Assembly (NCBI GenBank): GCA_016218065.1 | Contig: JACRFA010000174.1 | Coordinates: forward strand, 1 to 34,111 | Length of the DNA stretch: 34,111 bases | Direction: 5' to 3' | From: Ignavibacteriota bacterium | GTDB lineage: Bacteria > Bacteroidota > Ignavibacteria > UBA10030 > UBA6906 | Shown here: one piece after another, positions 1 through 7,993 of the stretch | Position numbering within the stretch: position 1 is the first letter of the stretch | Layout: each line of letters opens with the position of its first letter | Notes under the pieces: generated by a model | Databases searched by the model: none | What the model was told of the DNA's origin: nothing | The model's input: the letters and a program-made list of their open reading frames with translations, nothing else | Program-made: the position numbers and the translations under genes

Positions 1-1
1 G

Positions 2-394
2 GGTGCACCGGGCGGGACATCGAAATACATTTCCGTTGCTGAACTGCGCGTGTATCGTTCAGGCGCAACCGCTGTGCGATCAAACGGACAACCGGACGAG
101 TTCATGCTCTCGCAGAACTATCCCAATCCGTTCAATCCTTCCACGACGATTCAGTTCAGCCTACCGAATACGAGTCGCGTGTCGATAGCCGTCTTCAATA
201 CACTCGGACAGAAGGTGCGAACGTTGGTTGATCGTGAATTGCCTGAGGGTTCGCATCAGATTTCGTGGGACGGAAAAGGGGACGCAGGAGGGATCGTTCC
301 ATCAGGCATGTACTTCTGCCGGATGTCTGCTTTGAGTTCTTCAGGGCAAGGAAGCGAATTTGTATCTACTCGAAAAATGATTCTGACAAAATAG
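2..394 (+). CDS. C-terminal part of a T9SS-sorted secreted protein (5' end outside window)
   Basis: The reading frame is open from the first bases, so the window starts inside the gene. The GTG at 50 is internal. The visible 130 residues begin with a short beta-rich stretch (SKYISVAELRVYRSG) and then a complete sorting domain: [18 protein letters not shown], a strand resembling VSIAVFNTLGQKVRTLV, then SGMYFCR and a tail ending KMILTK. Domains of this type direct folded proteins across the outer membrane through the type IX system, where they are cleaved or anchored. The catalytic or binding part lies upstream and cannot be identified. A strong terminator follows the stop codon. Confidence 0.85.
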   Translation, partial: GAPGGTSKYISVAELRVYRSGATAVRSNGQPDEFMLSQNYPNPFNPSTTIQFSLPNTSRVSIAVFNTLGQKVRTLVDRELPEGSHQISWDGKGDAGGIVPSGMYFCRMSALSSSGQGSEFVSTRKMILTK

Positions 395-413
395 AAGTCA
401 GCACAACTCCTTC

Positions 414-452
414 AACGCCTCGTCTGTGATCCGGACGAGGCGTTGCTTTTCT
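414..452 (+). terminator. Rho-independent terminator after the first gene
   Basis: A perfect 11-bp stem (AACGCCTCGTC, 9-nt loop, GACGAGGCGTT) is followed by GCTTTTCTT. It lies 20 bp after the stop of the first gene and 12-20 bp before the stop of the convergent mannosidase gene. No T-run follows on the minus strand, so it is mainly a plus-strand terminator. Confidence 0.85.
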
Positions 453-463
453 TGGGGTAGTCG

Positions 464-1813
464 TCACTTCCTCCACGTGTTCCGCAGCGGATGTGCCTCC
501 GTAGTGAAAATGATTTCGTTGAAGGGCAGCGTTGCCGGCGGGGAAAAAAGCAAGTACAAATACTTCAGCGTCTCAGCAAAGAAGAAACTTTCCATGCCGT
601 CTGCCTTCTCTTTTGTAATCACATCGCTGAGATAGGCATAGCCTGCTTCTGTCCGACAGTATTTCACCAGACTCCTGAAAAGGTTCTCCCCCATCCGTAC
701 GTACGCCGAATCCTTCGTGAAGTGAAAGAGGTAATATGCTGATTCTATGATCTCGGGCCGGAGATAATATTCTTTCGCAGTTGCCTGCATGCTCGCGTAG
801 TCGATGCGTTCAGGCTCGATGCCGTGCAACGTCCACATTCGGTAACAGGATTCCTGCAATTTACTTGCGCGTGCTAAATCGCCGGATAGTGCAAGCACCG
901 CCGGGAAGAATGCTTCAAGCGAGCCGAATCGTGTTTCGATGAGCTTGCCGTTTTCCATATCAACTCGTCCATACCAGAAGCCGTTGTGGAGCGTGTCTGC
1001 GAGATATGTGTTCACCGCGCCGATGCTCTTCTCCCACATCTCCTTGCATTCTTGATCGTCGAAGAGAAGCCATGCCTTCAACAGATATTCGTAGTACGAG
1101 TCAATTGCGCCTCCGATGTGACTCGTCTTCCTCACCCATTCGCCGCTCTCAACGTTGATCACCGTTCCGACCAATCCGGTTTTTGATCGACGCTTGAACA
1201 GCTCGACCAATGCTCGCTTTGCCTTATCATAAAAGATTGGATTGCCGGTGAGCTTGCTCAGCGTTCCGAACTCGAGCAGGCACGTCCCAATCTCTGCCGG
1301 ATTGTTGAGCGAGTCGCGGATCTTTCCGGTTTGCAAGTGAACATATCGGTAAGGCATTCCCGTTGGTGTGTCGAAGATTGGCAGAAGTCGATTGCCAAGA
1401 TCGTGTGCGAGATCGAGAAAGCGTTTGTCTCCGTCAAGTTGATACGCGGAAAGCAATCCACCGAGCAGCCGAATCGTCACTTCGAAACTCTGCACCTCGA
1501 TGTCCTTGTCGAACCGCAGACTATCAAGAATGAGTTGCTTTGTTTCGGCCGCTTCCGATTTCAATCCCATCAGAAGTAGAACGTCGTATGCGTCCACCGG
1601 TGTCATGTACAATGAAGCGCCGTACCAATCATGCGGAGTTTTGCTGAGCGGTTGCAGAGCATCGTGCCCCCATGCGTAACGCTTGTAGCCGTTCCATGCG
1701 TGAAGAAATTCCCGTTTCACTGCATCCGCCAAAACCTCTTGAGCAACGGCGGACTCCGGTCGGAGGAACGCTGAAAACGCAATCATTGCAGCCAGCCAGA
1801 TCGAATGTCGCAT
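464..1813 (-). CDS. Secreted class I alpha-mannosidase, glycoside hydrolase family 47
   Basis: GH47 enzymes are calcium-dependent inverting alpha-1,2-mannosidases with an (alpha/alpha)7 barrel. The motifs appear in family order: RYAWGHDALQPLS (45-57), TPVDAYDVLLLMG (71-83), FEVTIRLLGGLLSAY (110-124), FDTPTGMP, EIGTCLLEFGTLS, HIGGAIDSYYEYLLK (232-246), YLRPEIIES (350-358), DGMESFFFAETLKYLYLLF (405-423) and TTEAHPL (437-443). By analogy with the human ER enzyme, the acidic active-site residues would be Glu111, Asp238 and Glu354, and Thr438 would bind calcium. The chosen start gives a signal peptide ending near AVAQ and has AGGA seven bases upstream. A longer frame adds 24 residues upstream but is less likely. 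The length (449 aa) is that of a bare catalytic domain, with no sorting domain. The family is best known from eukaryotic glycoprotein processing, so a bacterial member next to a TonB receptor probably degrades imported or extracellular mannans or glycans. Confidence 0.9.
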   Translation of the reverse strand: MRHSIWLAAMIAFSAFLRPESAVAQEVLADAVKREFLHAWNGYKRYAWGHDALQPLSKTPHDWYGASLYMTPVDAYDVLLLMGLKSEAAETKQLILDSLRFDKDIEVQSFEVTIRLLGGLLSAYQLDGDKRFLDLAHDLGNRLLPIFDTPTGMPYRYVHLQTGKIRDSLNNPAEIGTCLLEFGTLSKLTGNPIFYDKAKRALVELFKRRSKTGLVGTVINVESGEWVRKTSHIGGAIDSYYEYLLKAWLLFDDQECKEMWEKSIGAVNTYLADTLHNGFWYGRVDMENGKLIETRFGSLEAFFPAVLALSGDLARASKLQESCYRMWTLHGIEPERIDYASMQATAKEYYLRPEIIESAYYLFHFTKDSAYVRMGENLFRSLVKYCRTEAGYAYLSDVITKEKADGMESFFFAETLKYLYLLFSPPATLPFNEIIFTTEAHPLRNTWRK

Positions 1814-1887
1814 AAGATTCCTGTGGTGTGAAAGGAAATGCTCACTCAAGATACGGGAAAGAAGGGTCAGAAAACCACTCCGCACAG

Positions 1888-1918
1888 TTGGAAGTTTCGG
1901 GGGTGATAGTTACCTTTA
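1888..1918 (+). promoter_or_regulatory. Possible Bacteroidota-type promoter
   Basis: TTG (1888-1890), a 20-bp spacer and TACCTTTA (1911-1918) resemble the Bacteroidota sigma-ABfr consensus TTG-N19-21-TAnnTTTG, differing only in the last base. It lies about 95 bp before the small membrane-protein gene, in the divergent gap with the mannosidase gene. Confidence 0.35.
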
Positions 1919-2013
1919 TGCGGCTCCTCTTCGTTTCCCTGAAAAAAATTCCAACGCTTCTGAAGTATCGTGATGCGAGATGAGCCGCACGAATCGATCT
2001 ATAACAAGGTCTC

Positions 2014-2553
2014 ATGCGACGCTTCTGCGCTCTTATTTTTCTCTTCCTCTATCTCTACAACATTGTGGGGTACCTCGCAGTGTTTTCGGTGATACAGTAT
2101 CGTATCCGGGAGGAGATCAAAGGGATGCTGAAGGCAAGTGTCCCTGAGACTCAGCTCGAGTATCTCTCCTTTCATACTGCATCGCTTCAGCGTGGCGAAT
2201 GCGCAGTGCAGTGGATCGAGGATCATGAGTTCAGATATCACGGGCAGATGTTTGATATTGTCAGAACGGTGATGAGCGGCGACACGACGACGTTCGTGTG
2301 CATCAACGATCGGCAGGAAGAAAAACTCTTCGCGCATCTCGACAGTCACGTTGCGCGACAGATGGCCAACTCAAGCACGCCCGGCAAACTCGATTCGTTC
2401 AAGGATGCGTTTCAGGATTCGCTCAGAACGTTCACCATTCCCTCCCACGATCTGCAATGCTCGTCAGAGATTATTGATTCTGCCACAGACAAGTACATTT
2501 CTGTAGCGCTTGATGTTCCGTTTCTTCCTCCCCGGCAAATCTCAACCACATAA
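2014..2553 (+). CDS. Small membrane-anchored protein of unknown function upstream of a TonB receptor
   Basis: The function is not recognised. The 179-residue product has one hydrophobic segment at residues 5-27 (ending VFSVIQYRI) followed by a soluble region with EFRYHGQMFDIVR near residue 72 and DRQEEKLFAHLDSHVARQ near residue 98. The shape and the motif 'EF.Y.G.MFDIV' recall a poorly described Bacteroidota family of short single-pass proteins often found just upstream of TonB-dependent receptors (from memory). The next gene is such a receptor 185 bp downstream, so a linked role in metal or substrate uptake is plausible but inferred. The gap between the two holds no ORF. It has a weak stem (GCCTGC/GCAGGC at about 2565-2587), too small to call a terminator. 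Confidence 0.7.
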   Translation: MRRFCALIFLFLYLYNIVGYLAVFSVIQYRIREEIKGMLKASVPETQLEYLSFHTASLQRGECAVQWIEDHEFRYHGQMFDIVRTVMSGDTTTFVCINDRQEEKLFAHLDSHVARQMANSSTPGKLDSFKDAFQDSLRTFTIPSHDLQCSSEIIDSATDKYISVALDVPFLPPRQISTT

Positions 2554-2738
2554 CGCGTGAGACGCCTGCACGGTTGCGCAGCAGGCTTCACATCCATCCC
2601 CATCGTAATTCCCAAAGTTGCGCCAGGCCGACAGGCTGTCGTTCACACGCGTGTATCATTTGCTTTTTCCAGAGAGAAGCCCGTATCACTCTTCGTAAAA
2701 TCAGGGAACTATGAAACTGAACATACAGGAGCAAGCGT

Positions 2739-4859
2739 ATGAACTACATGTTACACATGGGCAGGGCGTGTACCGCGGTTATCGCGGTTGTGCTTGCAGT
2801 TCCGTTTGCGTTCTCGCAAACACAACCGGACACGACACGCACGTACCAGATTGATGAAATCATCGTAAGCGGTACACGCACACCGACCAAGGTCATCGAC
2901 ATTCCGTACTCGGTGCAGCGCATCAACAACTTTGAATACAAGTTCGACAAAAAGATCGGCATCAACGATGTTCTCGGCGGAACGCCGGGGCTGTTTATGC
3001 AATCGCGCTACGGCAACCACGACGTTCGCATTTCGATCCGCGGTTTCGGCAGCAGATCGAATACCGGCATCCGGGGCGTGCGCATTCTACAAGACGGCAT
3101 TCCCGAGTCGGAGCCTGATGGACAGACCCGCATCGAGTCAATCGATTTCCAAAACATCGGAAGCATCGAAATTGTGAAAGGAAACGCCTCATCGTTGTAC
3201 ACGAACGCGCCGGGAGGCGTCATCAACTTCATCAGCGATCTTGGCTTCACGGCGTCTTCCGTTACTCAGTTCAATGAATTCGGGTCGTACGGTCTGAGCA
3301 GCAACGGTTTCAAAACAGCGGTGAAGACCGACGAGTACAGGTTTCTCGCGACGTACAACTATCACTCTGCGCGAGGATACCGCGTGCACAGTCAGGACTA
3401 CTGGCATATTTTCAACTCAGCGCTGGAAACGCAACCGACAGAACACTCGAAGCTGAGCTTGGTCGGCTATTATGTCTCAGGCCTTATCAAGCTTCCGGGT
3501 TCGCTGACAAAGGCGCAGTTCGAGAAGGATCCGTTTCAGCCGAATCCTCGCGACGTGAGCCGCGACGCAAAACGCATCTCGAAGAAAGGAAGACTCGGCG
3601 TGCGGTTTGAAACTGCGCTCGACGAGGAGCGGCACAACGAGCTTGAGGTAACAGGATATGGCACAATAAAGTACTTCGAGCGAACAGCGGCAACCTACCG
3701 CGTCTTCAACCGCAGCGGCGTTGGCGCAAGCGGGCGTTTCACCAACCGCTCGGCAATTGCCGGACATGATAATGAATTCTCTTTCGGCGGCGATCTATTC
3801 TATCAGGCAGGTCCCATTGAAGAGTACGATAATCTGGCCGGCGTCAAAGGAGATATTCTCTCTCTTCTCAGCGATGAGACGATCTCCAACGCCGGCTTCT
3901 ATCTTCAGAATTCGTTCAGTATCATCAACCAGCGGATGCGGATGCTCTTGACGGGTCGTTACGATAACGTCGTCTTCATCAATAACAATCAACTTGGTGC
4001 AGTGCAGAATTCGAAGCGCACATTCGGAAAGTTCACGCCGAAAGTGGCGCTCAATTACAAGCTAACGCCGACCATCGCGCTCTATACATCGTACGGTCTG
4101 GGCTTCGATACTCCTGCGGGCAACGAGCTTGATAACTTTCCCATCAGCTCGAATACAACGCTGACGTTGAACCCTGACTTGCAGCCACAGACATCGAAAA
4201 ATTTCGAGATCGGCATCAAGGGATCATACTCTGTCGATGAGGTACAGTTCTTCCGGAAGGTGTTCTTCGAGTTGACCTTCTTCAACACAACGATCAAAGA
4301 CGAGGTCGTCCCCTTCGACATCGACGGGGCTGTGTACTTCCGTAATGCCGCGAACACAAAGCGTACGGGCGTCGAGATCGGGGCCGACGCGGAATTCACG
4401 TACGGCCTCCGCCTGAAGACCGCCTATACGTTTTCGAACTTCAAGTATGACGAATACAACGCGTTGAGCTATGTCGGCGACGCCGTTCTCGCGCAGCGCT
4501 TTTCGGGGAATGTCGTTCCCAGTGTTCCGAAAGACAATTTTTCGGTCACGCTTTCATACACTCGCGTGTTGCACGATTATGTCACCGGATTCGTCAAGAC
4601 TCACTACATGAATATCAGCGGCATGTACGTTGACGACCTGAACTCCCACAAGACCGCGGGATATCAAATTCTCAATGCTTCAGCCGGATTCGATTTTCAG
4701 TTTGATCGCATCAACGTCTTGCTGTCAGGGGGAGTCAACAATATCGCGAACAAAACTTACGTGGCGTTCATCAACATCAATGCGGCACGCAAGGATTTCT
4801 ATGAAGCAGGCGAGCCGCGCAATTATTATGGTGGCTTGAATGTTGGCTTTTCGTTATAG
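2739..4859 (+). CDS. TonB-dependent outer-membrane receptor (iron/siderophore type)
   Basis: The protein imports a ligand across the outer membrane using TonB-ExbBD energy. A signal peptide (hydrophobic to about residue 27, ending FAFSQ) is followed by a TonB-box-like segment DEIIVSGTRTPTK (43-55). The plug domain follows (residues 50-170): VLGGTPGLFMQSRYGNHDVRIS, IRGFGSRSNTGIRGVRILQDG, IEIVKGNASSLYTNAPGGVIN. The rest is a beta-barrel that ends in a short strand (GLNVGFSL). The total of 706 residues is normal for the family. There is no N-terminal carboxypeptidase-like or STN signalling domain, so self-regulation through an anti-sigma factor is not suggested. AGGAG lies seven bases before the ATG. 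The plug style is closest to FecA/iron-chelate receptors, but the ligand cannot be read from sequence. The nearby mannosidase leaves carbohydrate uptake open. Confidence 0.9.
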   Translation: MNYMLHMGRACTAVIAVVLAVPFAFSQTQPDTTRTYQIDEIIVSGTRTPTKVIDIPYSVQRINNFEYKFDKKIGINDVLGGTPGLFMQSRYGNHDVRISIRGFGSRSNTGIRGVRILQDGIPESEPDGQTRIESIDFQNIGSIEIVKGNASSLYTNAPGGVINFISDLGFTASSVTQFNEFGSYGLSSNGFKTAVKTDEYRFLATYNYHSARGYRVHSQDYWHIFNSALETQPTEHSKLSLVGYYVSGLIKLPGSLTKAQFEKDPFQPNPRDVSRDAKRISKKGRLGVRFETALDEERHNELEVTGYGTIKYFERTAATYRVFNRSGVGASGRFTNRSAIAGHDNEFSFGGDLFYQAGPIEEYDNLAGVKGDILSLLSDETISNAGFYLQNSFSIINQRMRMLLTGRYDNVVFINNNQLGAVQNSKRTFGKFTPKVALNYKLTPTIALYTSYGLGFDTPAGNELDNFPISSNTTLTLNPDLQPQTSKNFEIGIKGSYSVDEVQFFRKVFFELTFFNTTIKDEVVPFDIDGAVYFRNAANTKRTGVEIGADAEFTYGLRLKTAYTFSNFKYDEYNALSYVGDAVLAQRFSGNVVPSVPKDNFSVTLSYTRVLHDYVTGFVKTHYMNISGMYVDDLNSHKTAGYQILNASAGFDFQFDRINVLLSGGVNNIANKTYVAFININAARKDFYEAGEPRNYYGGLNVGFSL

Positions 4860-4871
4860 TTGTTCACCGGT

Positions 4872-4897
4872 GCCGGGAGTCTTTTCTGACTCCCGGC
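4872..4897. other. Intercistronic hairpin between receptor and Asp-box gene
   Basis: A perfect 10-bp stem (GCCGGGAGTC, loop TTTTCT, GACTCCCGGC) lies 12 bp after the receptor stop. No T-run follows and the next ribosome-binding site starts 11 bp later. It looks more like an mRNA 3'-end stabiliser or processing site than an efficient terminator. Confidence 0.6.
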
Positions 4898-4920
4898 TAT
4901 GATTCACAAGGAGGCCTTTG

Positions 4921-6576
4921 ATGAAAACGCTCACACGCTTCGCCTGCTGCGCTCTGCTGCTGATTGCGCACATAGCTTTCGCTTCCGATGGAAGCAATTT
5001 TGCCAATCGGTCGGCATCGCTGCAGTTCGGTCCACCATTTCGGCTCTATCCCAGCAGCACACGTCAAACCGAAACATTCATCACGCGCAATCCGATCAAC
5101 AACAATATTCTCTTTGCTTCGGCAAATACCATCGGTCCAACCGGTTTCATCAGCGAAGGCGTGTATGTTTCGACTGATGCGGGCCAGACCTGGACCGGCA
5201 ACGACACCTGCACCGGCGGACCCGTGCTCGGGTTCCACAAAGGAGATCCGGCAATAGCAATCGACCGAAACGGGACATTCATCTTGGTGCGACTTGGATT
5301 TTCGCCCGGCGCGTTTTCTCACTGGTCAACAACAAACGGCCGCACGTGGACCAACCAAAAGACAATTTCCACCGACGATCAAGATCGCGCGTCGGTCGCT
5401 TCCGATCCGCTGGCGGCAAGCGCATTCTTCGGCAGAACTTATGCAACATGGGTTCGTCTCGCTCCGCCGTATCGCATCTACTACTCCTATACTGATGATG
5501 GCGGACTGAACTGGACTGTACCCGCGAGCATGAACAATCCCTCTCAGCGAGGCCAGGGCGCGGAAGTTTCCATCGGTCCCAACGGGCGCATCAATATCTG
5601 CTGGGCGGGCGTCATCCCAAGCTCACCGTACACGGAAGATTTTGTTGGCTTCGCCACATCGACGGACGGCGGCTCGACATGGACGGTGACTGAAAACGCA
5701 TACGACATGAATGGCATTCAGGGCACCTTCACACAAAAAGGAAACATCCGCGTCAACGGACTTCCGAAAATCGATACCGATCGCACCGGTGGTCAGCGCA
5801 ACGGATGGATCTACATCGTGACAACGCAAAAAAACCTCGCGCCCGCCGGCTCCGACCCCGACGTCATCATCCATCGCTCGACCGATAATGGCCAGACGTG
5901 GCTTCCCGGCGTTCGCGTCAATCAAGATCCGCTCAACAACGGAAAGTATCAGTACTTTCCCGCGATTCATGTTGACGATGGAGGCGGCGTGAATGTTCTG
6001 TATTACGACGATCGAACAACAAACATCGACTCGGCGGGCGTTGCGGTCTCGCGGTCGGTTGATGGCGGAGCGACATGGACAGACTATCGTCTTGTCGATC
6101 GCCACTTTAGACCTCAGCCGATCAGCAGCAGTTTTGGACAAGGTTACCAAGGAGATAACATTGGCATGACATCAGTCGGCAACACGCTGTGGCCGGTTTG
6201 GATGGATAACTCAAGCGGCATCTATCAGATCTGGACGTGCCCGATCAATCTCTCGTCAGTTTCCGTTGACGCAATCGATCAGACGATTCCCGCGCTGTTG
6301 AAGCTCAATCAAAATTTTCCGAACCCCTTTAATCCAGCAACAACAATTGGGTTTGAGGTTCCGAGTTCGGGCATGCCTGCCGGTAGGCATGGGTTTGTGT
6401 CGCTCAAGGTCTTTGACGTTCTCGGAAGAGAAGTCGAAACTCTGGTTCACGAGGATCTGAAGGGAGGCAACTACACACGAGTGTTCGATGGTTCACGGCA
6501 TCCGAGCGGCGTGTACTACTATCGTCTCACGACCAGTGCGTTCTCGGTTACAAAGAGTATGGTGTTGATGAAATAA
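4921..6576 (+). CDS. Secreted sialidase-fold (Asp-box repeat) protein with T9SS sorting domain
   Basis: The start is the ATG six bases after a full AAGGAGG; the adjacent in-frame TTG is less likely. A signal peptide (1-21, ending AFAS) is followed by a six-bladed propeller marked by Asp boxes: STDAGQTW (~84), STTNGRTW (~136), YTDDGGLNW, STDGGSTW, STDNGQTW and SVDGGATW. Such folds occur in sialidases and other glycosidases, but also in non-enzymatic surface proteins. The sialidase arginine triad is not evident, so activity is uncertain. The last ~95 residues are a sorting domain (QNFPNPFNPATTIGFEVP ... VFDVLGREVETLV ... SGVYYYR, tail MVLMK). An in-frame palindromic insertion (SSGMPAGRHG) splits the first strands of that domain. 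It may be cotranscribed with the receptor (61-bp gap with a hairpin). Confidence 0.85.
   Translation: MKTLTRFACCALLLIAHIAFASDGSNFANRSASLQFGPPFRLYPSSTRQTETFITRNPINNNILFASANTIGPTGFISEGVYVSTDAGQTWTGNDTCTGGPVLGFHKGDPAIAIDRNGTFILVRLGFSPGAFSHWSTTNGRTWTNQKTISTDDQDRASVASDPLAASAFFGRTYATWVRLAPPYRIYYSYTDDGGLNWTVPASMNNPSQRGQGAEVSIGPNGRINICWAGVIPSSPYTEDFVGFATSTDGGSTWTVTENAYDMNGIQGTFTQKGNIRVNGLPKIDTDRTGGQRNGWIYIVTTQKNLAPAGSDPDVIIHRSTDNGQTWLPGVRVNQDPLNNGKYQYFPAIHVDDGGGVNVLYYDDRTTNIDSAGVAVSRSVDGGATWTDYRLVDRHFRPQPISSSFGQGYQGDNIGMTSVGNTLWPVWMDNSSGIYQIWTCPINLSSVSVDAIDQTIPALLKLNQNFPNPFNPATTIGFEVPSSGMPAGRHGFVSLKVFDVLGREVETLVHEDLKGGNYTRVFDGSRHPSGVYYYRLTTSAFSVTKSMVLMK
6372..6391. repeat. Palindromic repeat inside the coding region of the sorting domain
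   Basis: CATGCCT and AGGCATG flank GCCGGT, giving a 7-bp stem. In protein terms it adds roughly SGMPAGRHG between FEVP and FVSLKVFD, where the other sorting domains in this window usually run straight on. The base pattern (CCTGCCGGTAGG) is typical of short mobile palindromes. Confidence 0.65.
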
Positions 6577-6630
6577 CCTGCGACTGATCATGGACTTTCA
6601 CTTGGTCGCTATGTCCTTCGGAAACGCACT

Positions 6631-6957
6631 TTAGTTTTGGAGCAACGAGTCGCGAATATCTTCAAACGCAAGCGAAGCCGAAAAGGGAATGAGTGCTTCA
6701 GTTACTACCTTTTCTACCTCCCTTAGTCGTCGTAATGCGATCTCGATTTCTCTCGTTGGTGTCTTCTGAGTCTTCTTCACAAGCCGTGAAGCAGAACTAT
6801 GGTGCGTCCCTTCTTGAAACAATACAGTACCCTCGCCGCTCTGTTTCTTCCGGTGATTCGCACCTCGAAGAGATTGCGTTTACCTTCCATTTTCTTGGAT
6901 AACGATCAAAGTGTGAACGGATTTTCCCCATGATGCTGAGAAAGCATTCTTCTAAAG
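6631..6957 (-). pseudogene. Broken HigB/RelE-type toxin (Gp49-like) remnant
   Basis: Read on the minus strand, three pieces line up with the Gp49/HigB toxin family: HHGENPFTL, an in-frame TGA (6906-6908), SLSKKMEGKRNLFEVRITG ... RVLYCFKKGRTIVLLHG, then a one-base deletion near 6780-6782, after which the frame resumes as VKKTQKTPTREIEIALRRLRE. The family core is 'LWEVRI ... R.LYFF..G.IVLLHGF.KKTQKTP..EIE.A..R'. The N-terminal third is missing, because only about 55 bp of minus-strand sequence separate the first recognisable piece from the MazF stop codon. No HigA antitoxin follows. The gene is therefore dead through truncation, a nonsense codon and a frameshift. Confidence 0.78.
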
Positions 6958-6959
6958 AT

Positions 6960-7301
6960 TCAGAGACGGAAATGTTTGCGAAGATAGTGTGCGATTTGTT
7001 CCATCACGGATTGGTCTGCTTCCCCTATCCGATGGACAAATCTTCGTTTGTCGAACGATGAAACCTGATGGACTTTGAGGAGTGAGTCATGGAGCAACCG
7101 ATTTCGTTCGGTCTTCATCAGAAGAACATCGTCGCCATCTCTCTTTTCGATTTTTGATGACACCGGCACAACCGTGACCAAGTCAGAATGCTCTGTCACG
7201 ACATTAGACTGAATCACCAATGCCGGACGCATTTTTTGGTATTCCCGCCCTACACTTGGATCAAAATCCACAAGGTAGATATGTCCGAAAAGAATCTCCA
7301 C
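6960..7301 (-). CDS. mazF: MazF/PemK-type endoribonuclease toxin
   Basis: The family cleaves mRNA at short sequences and is held inactive by a cognate antitoxin. The 113-residue protein has the MazF core: GHIYLVDFDPSVGREYQKMRPALVIQSN (6-33), the VTVVPVSSKI strand (~42-51), LLHDSLLKVHQVSSFDK (~69-85) and a C-terminal helix EQIAHYLRKHF. It starts at a GTG whose G is the last base of the upstream antitoxin's TAG, so translation is coupled. It appears intact. Its 3' end abuts the broken HigB remnant. Confidence 0.88.
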   Translation of the reverse strand: MEILFGHIYLVDFDPSVGREYQKMRPALVIQSNVVTEHSDLVTVVPVSSKIEKRDGDDVLLMKTERNRLLHDSLLKVHQVSSFDKRRFVHRIGEADQSVMEQIAHYLRKHFRL

Positions 7302-7516
7302 TACCTGAGTGAGAGATAGTGTCGTATCTCTTCCGGATCGAGAAAATCTCCGTCAGAGGTGTCCTGAAGCGAAGCCGACTCGATATCTGCGAAGCCGACA
7401 TCGTCTGTCTGCTCATCCTTCAACACTGTGACGAGAAGTTTATCCGATGTTTGCAATTGCAACGGATCTTCGAGTCGGATATTTTTCCCGTCAAAATACG
7501 CGCGGGCAGTTTGCAT
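7301..7516 (-). CDS. Antitoxin partner of the MazF toxin
   Basis: This 71-residue protein begins MQTARAYFDGKNIRLEDP, the opening of short antitoxins often annotated as MazE-like or DUF2281-like that precede PIN or MazF toxins. The start is chosen because GGAGG lies six bases upstream; an ATG 24 bases earlier lacks such a site. The N-terminal half is a beta-rich DNA-binding-like region and the acidic tail (DDVGFADIESA ... GDFLDPEEIRHYLSL) would wrap the toxin. It shares one base with the toxin start codon. It probably represses its own promoter in the 7517-7600 region, by analogy with the family. Confidence 0.78.
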   Translation of the reverse strand: MQTARAYFDGKNIRLEDPLQLQTSDKLLVTVLKDEQTDDVGFADIESASLQDTSDGDFLDPEEIRHYLSLR

Positions 7517-7654
7517 GTGTCCTCCAATTCCGGTTTGCATCTACCTGTATCAACCTACAAAGTGGTTGAAAGAAAAGCAAACAAGAGAGTGAAGCAAATA
7601 CAAAGCCCACCCCCATGAAGGCGATGGGCTTGGGTCAGACGAGAAACGCAGGCA

Positions 7655-7742
7655 TGATTTGTTTGACCAATAAGAATTTCTTGTTGAAACATAACTCCGT
7701 GTCGAGCCTCTCGAAGCATTACCAGCTTGCAGAGGAAAGAAG
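7655..7742 (-). pseudogene. Remnant of a T9SS sorting-domain tail
   Basis: On the minus strand this encodes FFPLQAGNASRGSTRSYVS followed by TRNSYWSNK, which aligns with the end of the Asp-box gene 0.8 kb away (YRLQAGDASTGSARSFVATKKLLLL). It has no start, no domain upstream and no sensible stop. It even keeps the same 24-bp inserted repeat (7696-7719). It is a scrap of a duplicated 3' end of that gene. Confidence 0.65.
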
Positions 7743-7745
7743 TAA

Positions 7746-7873
7746 ACCCCGCCACAAATGTGACGGGGTCCTTGTTTTGCCAATGGTTCGTTGGACACGG
7801 AGTTCTCGACGGCGTCAGCGGACAGGCGGTAGTACCGACGAGGTCTGATTGCCCAACGAGGTCATCGGAGCAA
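7746..7873. repeat. Terminator-bearing repeat, copy 1
   Basis: About 128 bp nearly identical to the copy at 8403-8527: a 3-bp indel in the T-rich stretch after the hairpin, one change in GACACGG/GACGCGG, and a few changes near the right end. It starts with an imperfect palindrome (CCCCGCCACA ... TGTGACGGGG) that works as a terminator stem on the minus strand. Its right end carries the codons LLR-stop of a sorting-domain tail, preceded by PKQDA on the minus strand. The repeat therefore spans the last codons plus the 3' untranslated region of a T9SS gene. Confidence 0.75.
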
Positions 7874-7993
7874 GGCATCTTGTTTCGGCCAGTTCGCCGC
7901 CAACGAGAATTCGCGCCAACCGGCTGAGGGACAGACCGATTTATCGAGTGTTGCGGATGTTGATTTGAACATAGCAATCAGCTACATTGAACC

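Noticed and set aside
4872-4897. Intrinsic terminator after the TonB receptor
   Set aside because: The stem is strong but no T-run follows, so it was described only as an intercistronic hairpin.
6693-6902. Plus-strand 69-codon frame in the toxin remnant
   Set aside because: The minus strand carries clear HigB/RelE-type homology over the same bases.
7784-7860. GTTGGAC ... GCCCAAC cores that look like integron attC boxes
   Set aside because: The order of the cores is inverted relative to attC (GTT outside, AAC inside would be needed the other way round), there is no integrase, and the sequence is the 3' untranslated part of a gene end.
7555-7977. Minus-strand frame of 140 codons with the string LVGTTACPLTPSRTPCPTNHWQ
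   Set aside because: It is the out-of-frame reading of the terminator-bearing repeat and of the sorting-domain scrap; the same string is read from the second repeat copy.
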